Positions 36,501-44,725 of a DNA stretch of 64,000 bases are shown piece after piece; the stretch's first letter is position 1; every line of letters begins with the position of its first letter. A model generated the notes under the pieces. The model ran no database searches. It was not told the origin of the DNA and saw only the letters and a program-made list of their open reading frames with translations. The stretch spans positions 174,650 to 238,649 of the forward strand of contig NZ_ANMO01000097.1 of NCBI RefSeq assembly GCF_000338295.1, in the 5' to 3' direction. The position numbers and the translations under genes are program-made. The stretch is from Rhodopirellula europaea 6C (lineage in GTDB: Bacteria > Planctomycetota > Planctomycetia > Pirellulales > Pirellulaceae).

Positions 36501-38345
36501 GTGAAAAAGATCCGCGAGTTTCTAGAAGTCTTCGGGCAATCGTCTGGAAAGTGGATCGTGCTGGCGTCCATGGTGGGTGTATTGGTCGGCATCGGTGCGA
36601 TCGTCTTTGATCGCTTGGGCCGAGTCGTCGTGCGTTTCGCGATGGCTCAGTTCACCGGGTACGCCCCGATGGAAGCTGCCGGCGAAGAAGCCGTGATGAT
36701 GCCGCCCGACTCGGTGTTCTCGCCATGGATGTTGGTGCTGGTGATGACCCTGGGGGGACTGGTATCCGGAGCGATCGTGTACTGGTTCGCTCCGGAAGCG
36801 GAAGGTTCGGGGGCGGATGCGGTCATCGATGCGTTCCATAATCGTCGCGGGAAAATGCGGGCTCGGATCCCGTTGGTCAAAACCATCGCGTCGGCAATCA
36901 CGCTAGGGACCGGTGGTTCGGGCGGTCGAGAGGGACCGATTTCGCAAATCGGTGCTGGCTTGGGATCGGTGTTGGCCGACCGGTTGAAGCTGTCACCGCG
37001 TGACCGACGGATTCTGATGGCCGCGGGAATGGGAGCCGGCGTCGGTGCAATTTTTCGTGCCCCGTTGGCGGGTGCTGTTTTCGCCGCGGAGATTCTGTAC
37101 AGCGATTCGGACATGGAAGCCGATGTGATCGTGCCGTCGGCGACCGCGTCGATTGTTGCCTACAGCTTGTTCACTCAAGCGTTGCCGATCGAGTATCGGT
37201 ATCTGCCGTTGTTTGGTGACGATCTGCATCACACGCTGACTTCGCCATTGGAGTTGTTGCCTTACGCGTTCTTGGCAATCGCGGTGACGATCGTTGGCGT
37301 GATCTACGTCAAATTGTTTTCTGGCACGCGACGGCGGTTCTTGGATTTGCCACTGTGGCCGCATATCAAACCGGCCATCGGAGCTGGGCTGGCCGGTTTA
37401 GTTGGCATCGGATTGTTCCGCATGGTCGGTAACAACATGCACGCGCTGGGTGTCTTGGGAACCGGATACGGAACGCTGCAGATGGCACTGACGAATGCGG
37501 CGGAGCTCGGTATACCGATGTTGCTGATCATTGTGTTTGCAAAGATCGTGACCACCGCATTGACGATTGGTTCGGGTGGGTCCGGTGGTGTGTTTGGTCC
37601 GTCGATGGTGATCGGAGGTTGCTTGGGCGCCGCGATTGGTCTTGGTTTTCAAACGATGTTCCCGAGCGTTGTGACTCAGCCAGAAGCGTACGCGGTGGTC
37701 GGCACGGCGGGCTTTTTTGCCGGCGTCGCGCGAGCCCCGATTTCAACGATCATCATGGTCCGTGCTTTGACGGGTGACTTTGGGTTGCTGGTGCCCACGA
37801 TGTTGGTGACGACGTTGAGCTTTGTCATGTGCAGCCGGTGGCGTTTGTATCACTGGCAAGTTCCCACGCGAATGGATTCGAAGGCTCATCGTGGTGATTT
37901 CATCGTTGACGTTCTCGAAGGATTGAAGGTGGGCGATGTGTTTGACCCGGATCGAAAGGTCTTGCTAATCCCGGAAGCCACAACCTTGGACGAGATCGTT
38001 CATTGTTTGGCGGACAACCAGCAGCATTATTTTCCGGTGGTGGACAAGCAGAAGCGAATTGTCGGCATCTTCAGCGATGATGACGTGCGGACCTACTTGT
38101 ACAACGATTCCATTTGGCGACTGGCCGTTGCCAACGATGTCATGACAACCGACTTGGTCAGTGTCACACCGGACGACGACCTGAACACGGCGCTGAAGCG
38201 GTTCACTTCATTGAACCTGGAAGAGTTGCCGGTGATTGATATCAATGAGCCGGGCAAGTTGCTTGGGATGCTGCGTCGCAAGGAAACGATCGCGGCCTAC
38301 AACCGCCGCTTGGTCGAACACAAGCAAACCGCGGAAGACGCGTAG
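36501..38345 (+). CDS. CLC chloride channel/antiporter with C-terminal CBS pair
   Basis: A 614-residue CLC-family protein. It keeps the selectivity sequences 'TGGSGGREGPISQIG' (near residue 136, including the gating Glu of G-R-E-G-P) and 'GSGGSGGVFGPSMVIGG'; the first-motif region reads 'EGSGADAVIDAF' in place of the usual G-S-G-I-P. The membrane part covers roughly residues 15-445. Two CBS domains follow ('VFDPDRKVLLIPEATTLDEI' and 'DVMTTDLVSVTPDDDL'), which usually sense adenine nucleotides. A proton/chloride exchange mode is suggested by the gating Glu but not proven. It starts at a GTG and is convergent with the LysR gene, whose stop is ten bases away. Confidence 0.95.
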   Translation: MKKIREFLEVFGQSSGKWIVLASMVGVLVGIGAIVFDRLGRVVVRFAMAQFTGYAPMEAAGEEAVMMPPDSVFSPWMLVLVMTLGGLVSGAIVYWFAPEAEGSGADAVIDAFHNRRGKMRARIPLVKTIASAITLGTGGSGGREGPISQIGAGLGSVLADRLKLSPRDRRILMAAGMGAGVGAIFRAPLAGAVFAAEILYSDSDMEADVIVPSATASIVAYSLFTQALPIEYRYLPLFGDDLHHTLTSPLELLPYAFLAIAVTIVGVIYVKLFSGTRRRFLDLPLWPHIKPAIGAGLAGLVGIGLFRMVGNNMHALGVLGTGYGTLQMALTNAAELGIPMLLIIVFAKIVTTALTIGSGGSGGVFGPSMVIGGCLGAAIGLGFQTMFPSVVTQPEAYAVVGTAGFFAGVARAPISTIIMVRALTGDFGLLVPTMLVTTLSFVMCSRWRLYHWQVPTRMDSKAHRGDFIVDVLEGLKVGDVFDPDRKVLLIPEATTLDEIVHCLADNQQHYFPVVDKQKRIVGIFSDDDVRTYLYNDSIWRLAVANDVMTTDLVSVTPDDDLNTALKRFTSLNLEELPVIDINEPGKLLGMLRRKETIAAYNRRLVEHKQTAEDA

Positions 38346-38354
38346 GATTACGCG

Positions 38355-39236
38355 TCAGAAGTTCTTTGAGTATTCGCAAAGTCGATCGCGAAATTCCGCG
38401 AACAGACGACTTTGGAAACGATATGGGTTGGTCACGCACACGATGCGTCGGGTGGGGCGAGGACTGACGAACGACTTGTAGACTCGTCGTTTGCTGCGAT
38501 CCAAGCGTCGGGCCATGTCGGGGATCATCGAGATTCCGTGCGATAGCGAAACCAACTCTTGAACCGTGGCCAATTGGTTGGCTCGTTCGACCGCGACGGG
38601 CAAGAACGAACGCTGCCGGCAAAACGAATGAATGTTCTCGGACAAGCAATGGGCTTCGTCCAGCATTACGAACGGTTCTTCTTCCACGTCCTTCATGCTA
38701 ATCCGTTCTTTGTCGCAGAGCGGATGATCGGGCGGAAGAAGCAAGCACAGTTCTTCTACCATCAGCGGTTTGACTTCGACGTACTTCTCTGAGATCGGCT
38801 CGGCAAGGATCGCGAGATCGATTTCGCCCTGTTTGATTCGCTTGAGTAGTTCGTCGGTGGTGTTTTCGTGAACGATCAGTTGCGATCGAGGAAAGGCGTT
38901 CGAGAATTGCTTTAGCAGGTTGGGCAAAAAGTAGGGTGCGATTGTTGGGATCGCCCCAATGCGGATCTTGCCGGTTTCACCGTCGTCCGTGATTTCGGCC
39001 CGCGTGTCTTCCAGGATTCGAAGGATCTGCGTGGCACTGCGCTGAAACAGCAGCCCCGCGTCGGTCAGTTCGACCGAGCGAGGTTTGCGTTCAAAGAATG
39101 GTTGCCCGAATTCTTCTTCGAGTCGCTGGATTGAGCGACTTAAGGCAGGCTGCGAGAGATTCATTCGCGTGGCTGATTCGGTGAAGCTTTTTGTTTCCGC
39201 AACGCTTTGAAAGTACTTCAGTTGGTCAATGTCCAT
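38355..39236 (-). CDS. LysR-family transcriptional regulator
   Basis: A 293-residue LysR regulator. The N-terminal winged helix-turn-helix is '[20 protein letters not shown]' leading into '[20 protein letters not shown]' with '[10 protein letters not shown]'. A substrate-binding-like effector domain follows from about residue 90 ('[19 protein letters not shown]', '[18 protein letters not shown]', '[18 protein letters not shown]'). It resembles the OxyR-like group, with cysteines at '[13 protein letters not shown]' near where redox-sensing cysteines lie, an observation that needs alignment. I chose the ATG at 39236; the extension to 39386 is not protein-like. Divergent from the lipoprotein-like gene at 39566. 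Confidence 0.94.
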   Translation of the reverse strand: MDIDQLKYFQSVAETKSFTESATRMNLSQPALSRSIQRLEEEFGQPFFERKPRSVELTDAGLLFQRSATQILRILEDTRAEITDDGETGKIRIGAIPTIAPYFLPNLLKQFSNAFPRSQLIVHENTTDELLKRIKQGEIDLAILAEPISEKYVEVKPLMVEELCLLLPPDHPLCDKERISMKDVEEEPFVMLDEAHCLSENIHSFCRQRSFLPVAVERANQLATVQELVSLSHGISMIPDMARRLDRSKRRVYKSFVSPRPTRRIVCVTNPYRFQSRLFAEFRDRLCEYSKNF

Positions 39237-39565
39237 CGAATCATCGCAATCAAAAACGGAACGGGCGGCAGCGAGGTCAGTGACCAACCAATCTTGGACC
39301 ACATTGAATTCGGCCTCTGTCGAAAGCCAACCGCCGCCATACGGTGGAGCGATCGCAAACGATTTGAATCTGCGACGAGCCAGCATCGGCTCGCCCCATT
39401 CAAACCGTACAGTATATCTTTAACATTCGGATGTGAATGCGACACAACAGCGTGAAACTCAATGAGCCTAGTACCTGGAAGCCCGGTCTGACGCAAACGA
39501 TGCTGTCTTGACAGTCCCGATCGTTTTTCCATACCAATCCTTTTGTCTATCAAAAGGAGCTTGTG
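39237..39565. promoter_or_regulatory. Divergent upstream region between lysR and the lipoprotein-like gene
   Basis: This 329-base divergent spacer carries the regulatory region of both flanking genes. An AAAGGAG site (39552-39558) lies seven bases before the ATG at 39566, a canonical Shine-Dalgarno. No T-N11-A LysR box could be assigned with confidence. Confidence 0.4.
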
Positions 39566-40153
39566 ATGGGAAAACCGTTGATGAGTGCCATCGCGTTTTT
39601 GGCCACACTCAGTTCCGGTTGCATGACTGTGGATTTGAATGACAAGTTTGTGCTTGAGAAACGTTCTTCAAACGAGGTGGCTCGACAATCTCCATCGGTC
39701 GTAACCGAAGCGACTATTGAACGCGGCTTATCCCGGGTTTATCTTCCGTTTGTGCGGATCGACAATCGGCGTTTACCGCATGATTTGGTGATCGACCTTT
39801 ACAATCAGAAGTCTCAAGATGGGGCACCCAACTTCGAGGCCGCCATTTTCGATTCGATTGAAATGGTGTACCCGGATGGGCAGCGCAAATTGCTACTTGC
39901 CGCGAATCAGTCAATTTCAGATCGCACCTTCGCAGTCGCCAAGTCGAAACCTTACTCGGACGCGCGTACCCAAGTTAGATTCAGCAACGCGGTCGACAAC
40001 GCCCAATCGTTCGAGTTGAAGTGCACTGGCACGGCAATTTCGCAATCGGGGCCCGGTGTTCCATTCCAAACGCAATCTCGCTACCGATACGACGGGAAAG
40101 ACTGGTATTGCATGACATTTTTGCAAGAGTTCGGCAGTTGCGGCGGCATTTGA
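39566..40153 (+). CDS. Small lipoprotein-like exported protein
   Basis: A 195-residue protein whose N-terminus 'AIAFLATLSSGCMTVDL' looks like a lipoprotein signal with the lipidated Cys in 'SSGC', although the residue before it is less typical than the usual L-x-x-C. The rest is a globular domain ('LSRVYLPFVRIDNRRLPHDL') ending in 'MTFLQEFGSCGGI'. I know no family. A strong AAAGGAG site and the divergent LysR gene suggest regulated expression. Confidence 0.72.
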   Translation: MGKPLMSAIAFLATLSSGCMTVDLNDKFVLEKRSSNEVARQSPSVVTEATIERGLSRVYLPFVRIDNRRLPHDLVIDLYNQKSQDGAPNFEAAIFDSIEMVYPDGQRKLLLAANQSISDRTFAVAKSKPYSDARTQVRFSNAVDNAQSFELKCTGTAISQSGPGVPFQTQSRYRYDGKDWYCMTFLQEFGSCGGI

Positions 40154-40372
40154 ACCAACTTTCCTAGCATCATTCGTCAGGCTACTGCCGTTTGCTTGGG
40201 CAATTGTGGGATGCCGCTATTTTCTGTACTCGGCGCTATGAAGGATTGGGTTAGGAAATTGGGATGGGGGATTGCCACAGCGTAAGGTTTTGCAACTCGA
40301 TCAGAATCACCTACACGATCGCGTGCAAATTTCCAAGCAATTTGGACGCAAGCACGCGGCGAACCAAAGCGG

Positions 40373-41413
40373 TCAACATTCGATCTGATTGTCTGTCGTT
40401 TGTGGTCTATCGCAGATGCGCTGATAGACGGTTAGGTAGTTGTCGGCCATTCGGTCGATTGAGAAACGATCGATGACGGATTGGCGAACGGCGAAACGAT
40501 CAATGTCGTCGATGCGTTCGATTGCCTGGACCGCTTCTTGGGCAGTGTTGACCAAGAAACCCGTCACGCCGTGTTCGATCAATTCTGGCATCGATCCGCG
40601 ATTGGTCGCGATGACGGGCGTGCCGCAAGCCATGGCTTCGATGACGGAAAGCCCAAACGGTTCATCGAAGTTGATCAGGTGCAACAAAGCACGAGCGTCG
40701 CCCAATGCATTCAGTCGTTCCGAACCGCCGGCGACACCGTGATAGATCACGCTGACGCCGTCGTCCGCGGGTGCGACATGCATGTCGTGGTAGTGTTCGT
40801 CTTGCACGATCCCGTACATGTGGAGCGGTCGTTTGCTGAAACGTGCCGCCTCGATTGCTTCTGCCGCTCCCTTGTCAGGATGAATCCTTCCAAAGAAAAG
40901 AAGGTCTTCGCCGCGATTGGGTTGGAACGGGAAGTCATCGATCGGAATTCCGTGGTGAATCGTTGCTTCGTATCGAAGGCTCGGGTGGCGATCGGCATCA
41001 CTGATCGCAATGTAGTGAACCAGATCTTGGTATTCCTGATACATCGGTAGAATGCGATCCGATGAGAATCCATGAATGGTGGTAACGATCGGCGTGTCGA
41101 TCAGTCGGGCAAAAGCGTGGGCGGGAAAGTCTGCTTGATTGTGGATCAAGTCAAACTGGTCGGCTTGTTCGAACAGGTGGGCAAGATGTCGAAACTCCCA
41201 AACCTTCGCGTCGATCGACGGATCTTCGCTGTACGGGGCCGGAACAACCCCATCGAGTTTGCCTGATGTCTCGCTATCGAGCGTGGCGAAAAGTGTCACA
41301 TCGACGCCACGTTTCACGAGTGCTTCGGTCAGCATGCTGGTGACCAGTTCCCATGGACCATATGCTCGCGGTGGTGTTCTCCAAGCAATGGGAGCCAGCA
41401 TGGCAATTCGCAT
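40373..41413 (-). CDS. GT4-family glycosyltransferase
   Basis: A 346-residue GT-B glycosyltransferase, last gene of the glycan cluster. The N-terminal domain opens with 'IAMLAPIAWRTPPRAYGPWE' as in many GT4 enzymes. The sugar-nucleotide domain contains 'LLFFGRIHPDKGAAEAIEAA' and the E-x7-E motif 'FDEPFGLSVIEAMACGTPVI' followed by 'ATNRGSMPELI'. Members transfer glucose, mannose or similar residues from nucleotide donors with retention. I chose the ATG at 41413, since the frame extends to 41485 with little coding character. The GH13 gene ends about 100 bases upstream. Confidence 0.93.
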   Translation of the reverse strand: MRIAMLAPIAWRTPPRAYGPWELVTSMLTEALVKRGVDVTLFATLDSETSGKLDGVVPAPYSEDPSIDAKVWEFRHLAHLFEQADQFDLIHNQADFPAHAFARLIDTPIVTTIHGFSSDRILPMYQEYQDLVHYIAISDADRHPSLRYEATIHHGIPIDDFPFQPNRGEDLLFFGRIHPDKGAAEAIEAARFSKRPLHMYGIVQDEHYHDMHVAPADDGVSVIYHGVAGGSERLNALGDARALLHLINFDEPFGLSVIEAMACGTPVIATNRGSMPELIEHGVTGFLVNTAQEAVQAIERIDDIDRFAVRQSVIDRFSIDRMADNYLTVYQRICDRPQTTDNQIEC

Positions 41414-41516
41414 CGGAGGTTTGCTTTCGGATTCGGGGCGAAGAAGTTTATGAGATGCAAGCAACGGGAAACCCCATGCGTTCACGGAACAGATTCGGTG
41501 CTGCTCGACCTTGCGG

Positions 41517-43145
41517 TCATGAAATTCGCGAGGACTGATCTTCGCTGTCTACCAATTGCAAAATGAGGCCTTCGTGGGGTGCGAGAGTACCGTCAATTGC
41601 ACGAGGCGTCGCGGTGGAACAGAGCACCGTGACTAGGCCTGCTGTTGAAGGCACCGGCAACGACCGGGCTTGATCGCCGAGGTTCAACGCGATCAACAGG
41701 TGTTCGTCGCCATGCCTTCTTTCGAAAGCGAGCACATCATCACCGGTTTTGAGGAGTGTGAAGTTGCCGATTGACAAAGCAGCTTGGCGTCGCCGCAGCG
41801 AGAGCAGTGCTTTGTACAAATTCAACAATGAATTCGGTTCCCGTTCCTGGGTTGCAATGTTTCGCCGTCGCGAATCGGGGTTGAGCGGTAGCCACGGTTC
41901 GGCGGAACTGAAACCGGCTGATGGGGAATCGTCCCACGGCATCGGCGTGCGGGATCGATCTCGACCGATATTCAGTTCTGGTTGCAGCAAATGCTGAGGA
42001 TCGCGAATTCGATCGCGAGGAATGGGGACCTCGCCGATGCCAATCTCGTCGCCTTGATAGAGCGTCGGTGTGCCGCGAAGGGTCAGCAGCAACATGGCGG
42101 CGACTCGAGATTGTGCGTCACCGACTCGGGCGGCGATGCGCGGTGCGTCGTGACTGCCGAAGACCCAGTTCGGCCATCCATGTTTCGGAAGAGAGGCCTC
42201 GTAGTCAACGATCATTTGACCGAGGGATTGAGCGTTCCAATTGCTTTCGATGAGATGAAAGTTGACCGGCAAATGCACTTCCGGTTGTTTCTCTGTGCCA
42301 AACCAACGGGCGAGTCGATCGTCGGGCAAACTGATTTCGCCGATCAGAACGCGATCACCATAGCTGTCCGCGAGCGAGCGAAGCTCCGCCGCGATATGGT
42401 GGGCTTCAGGTTGGTCAGTTGAGTTCAATTGAATCAGCTGATCTCGCTGAGTGCGGTCCGGAGTCCAATCTGGATTGATTGGATTGTCTCGAAGGGCAGC
42501 GTCCTTGATAATGTGCCAAAGAACGTCGATACGAAATCCGTCGACACCTCGGTCCAACCAGAACTGCAACACGTCCAGCATCGCTTCACGAAGCCCGGGG
42601 TGACGCCAATTGAGATCGGGTTGCTGAGGAAGGAAGGCGTGCAAGTAGTATTGCTTGGTTGCGGCGTCCCATTCCCATGACGAGCCACCGAAATCGCTGA
42701 TCCAATTGTTAGGTGGGCCCCCATCGTCCGAAGCATCTCGCCAGATGTACCAGTCCCGTTTGGGATTTTCGCGAGAGGAACGACTCTCGATAAACCATGG
42801 ATGTTGATCCGATGAATGATTCGGAACAAAGTCCATCAGAAGTTTGAGTCCACGCGAATGCATGGCCGCGAGCAAGCGATCGAAAGTCTTCAGATCGCCA
42901 AACAGCGGATCGATGTCGCAGTAGTCCGAAACGTCGTAGCCGAAGTCGATCATCGGTGAGGGAAAGATCGGTGAAAGCCATACCGCATCGACTCCAAGGC
43001 CCACTAGATAGTCCAATCGACGCTCGATTCCCGCGAGATCGCCGACTCCGTCTGCGTTGCTGTCTTGGAAAGAACGCGGATAGATTTGGTAGATCACACC
43101 GGATTCCCACCATCGATGTGTGCTTGGTTGTGACGGGGCGGTCAT
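41517..43145 (-). CDS. GH13 alpha-amylase family enzyme (alpha-glucosidase-like)
   Basis: A 542-residue GH13 enzyme. Conserved regions are present in order: 'LMDFVPNHSSDQHPWF' (region I), 'GVDGFRIDVLWHIIKD' with the nucleophile Asp (region II), 'VLIGEISLPDD' with the acid/base Glu (region III), and 'WVFGSHDAPRI' (region IV, here S-H-D instead of the usual N-H-D). 'GVIYQIYPRSFQDSNADGVG' is the start of the barrel. The composition resembles oligo-1,6-glucosidases and related enzymes that cleave or rearrange short alpha-glucosides. No signal peptide is visible, so it acts in the cytoplasm. It lies downstream of the GH130 gene and upstream of the second GT4. Confidence 0.95.
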   Translation of the reverse strand: MTAPSQPSTHRWWESGVIYQIYPRSFQDSNADGVGDLAGIERRLDYLVGLGVDAVWLSPIFPSPMIDFGYDVSDYCDIDPLFGDLKTFDRLLAAMHSRGLKLLMDFVPNHSSDQHPWFIESRSSRENPKRDWYIWRDASDDGGPPNNWISDFGGSSWEWDAATKQYYLHAFLPQQPDLNWRHPGLREAMLDVLQFWLDRGVDGFRIDVLWHIIKDAALRDNPINPDWTPDRTQRDQLIQLNSTDQPEAHHIAAELRSLADSYGDRVLIGEISLPDDRLARWFGTEKQPEVHLPVNFHLIESNWNAQSLGQMIVDYEASLPKHGWPNWVFGSHDAPRIAARVGDAQSRVAAMLLLTLRGTPTLYQGDEIGIGEVPIPRDRIRDPQHLLQPELNIGRDRSRTPMPWDDSPSAGFSSAEPWLPLNPDSRRRNIATQEREPNSLLNLYKALLSLRRRQAALSIGNFTLLKTGDDVLAFERRHGDEHLLIALNLGDQARSLPVPSTAGLVTVLCSTATPRAIDGTLAPHEGLILQLVDSEDQSSRIS

Positions 43146-43273
43146 CGTTGATTGTGTCGTGATAGTGAAGCAATGCCTTGGTTGTGAGATCCGGGAACTT
43201 GTTGGCTGCCAGACGCTTTACAGAGATGGCTGAATTCAAGCTGCCTGCGTAGCCACGAGCGAGAACCAGTTTG

Positions 43274-44719
43274 TCAGTTCATCATTGCGAGCAGTTCATT
43301 GATTTCGATGGTGGCGAAGGTCGTCGCGTAGTCCGACATCGCGTAGGGAATGACCAGGTGGTCTTGATGAATGATCGCACCACACGTGTAGACCACATTG
43401 GGCACGTAACCTTCACGTTCGAGTTCGTTGGGAGTGACCAAGGGTTCATGCAGTCGTGCGATGACTTTTGATGGATCATTCAGGTCCAGCAACATCGCTC
43501 CGATGCAGTACTTTCGCATCGGTCCGACACCGTGTGTCAGGACCAGCCAACCGGCGTCCGTCTCAATGGGTGATCCGCAATTGCCCATTTGGACGTATTC
43601 CCAAGGTTCCGCCGGTTTGATGATCAATTCGCTGGTGTGCCAGAAATACAGCATGTCGGAGTACATCAAGAACAGATGTTCCCCATCCTGCCGGCCCAAC
43701 ATCGCGTAGTGACCATTGATTTTTCGAGGGAACAATGCCATGCCTTTGTTGGCGACGGCAGGTCCGTTGAGGGTATGCATCTTGAAGCGAAGAAAATCCT
43801 TCGTTTCCAAAAGCTGAGGCAGTACCAATTGCCCATCGTAAGCACTGTAGGTCGCGTAATACCGAGTGCTGCCATCGTCTTCCGTGAAGTGCACGAACCG
43901 TGCGTCTTCGATTCCATTGCTTTCCGTTGGACTGAATGGGAAAACGACCCTTTCGGAGAGTTCGTGATCCGGTGTGTATTGGATTTCGTAATTTGATTTT
44001 GCGAGCATCACAACGCGGTCCACCAGCGGTGCCAGTTCGTTGTGAATCGAACGGTGTTCGCGCAGCGATGCTTGCAATCGCGTTTCTAGTTCCTCGAGTG
44101 TGAATTCGGTCGGCAGGGCCGCTAGTACCTCGTAGGTGAAGGTGTTACCGAGTCCCAGTTCGATCAGCTTGCGTCGAAAGAGGTCGTTTTCGTAGCAAGA
44201 GTCAGGAACGTATCGGGGTGTCGTGACGAATCGCACCGGTTCGTCGATCTCAATGGAAAGATTGCGATCGATGGTGCCGCTTCGAAAGACGATGGATGAA
44301 ATGTGGCCTTCGCCAACCGCTCGCAGGCTCATCGCAAAGCGACGCGAACCGGAGGGCAAATCGGATTGGTCGGGGTGCCAAACGAGTGAGGGGTTGAACA
44401 GGGCAGCCGATTCCAACGCGTATTCTTGAGTGAAGTACGCACCCAAAAGCAAACGCCGGTTCTCACTCATGGGCGTGTCGGTCAGCAGATGATGCTTGAG
44501 GTCACGAAATCTTCGTTCGAAGTAAGCTTTAGGCTTTTGATGCCGACCGTGGAACTCTTCCAACACGAGAGCGATTTGTTGGCTGACCTCCAATTCGGAT
44601 AGCGTGCAGACACGTCCGATGATGCGCAGCACGCGATCGTCACCCGTTGGCTGGAACGGTCGCAGTACGACGCGTTGACTATTGGGCGAGAGAACGATTC
44701 CGGTTCGTTTGATTGGCAA
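43274..44719 (-). CDS. GH130-family mannoside phosphorylase-like protein (longer type)
   Basis: A 481-residue GH130 protein. After an N-terminal domain of about 180 residues, the five-bladed propeller has the family signatures 'SNGIEDARFVHFTEDDG' (catalytic Asp region), 'VANKGMALFPRKINGHYAML' followed by 'GRQDGEHLF', and 'GNCGSPIETDAGWLVLTHGV'. The ending 'YVPNVVYTCGAIIHQDHLV' completes it. GH130 enzymes phosphorolyse or hydrolyse beta-mannosides, giving mannose 1-phosphate. It starts at a TTG six bases after the GT4-fusion gene, so it is translationally close to it. It belongs to a different subgroup from the second GH130. Confidence 0.93.
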   Translation of the reverse strand: MPIKRTGIVLSPNSQRVVLRPFQPTGDDRVLRIIGRVCTLSELEVSQQIALVLEEFHGRHQKPKAYFERRFRDLKHHLLTDTPMSENRRLLLGAYFTQEYALESAALFNPSLVWHPDQSDLPSGSRRFAMSLRAVGEGHISSIVFRSGTIDRNLSIEIDEPVRFVTTPRYVPDSCYENDLFRRKLIELGLGNTFTYEVLAALPTEFTLEELETRLQASLREHRSIHNELAPLVDRVVMLAKSNYEIQYTPDHELSERVVFPFSPTESNGIEDARFVHFTEDDGSTRYYATYSAYDGQLVLPQLLETKDFLRFKMHTLNGPAVANKGMALFPRKINGHYAMLGRQDGEHLFLMYSDMLYFWHTSELIIKPAEPWEYVQMGNCGSPIETDAGWLVLTHGVGPMRKYCIGAMLLDLNDPSKVIARLHEPLVTPNELEREGYVPNVVYTCGAIIHQDHLVIPYAMSDYATTFATIEINELLAMMN

Positions 44720-44725
44720 GATAGT

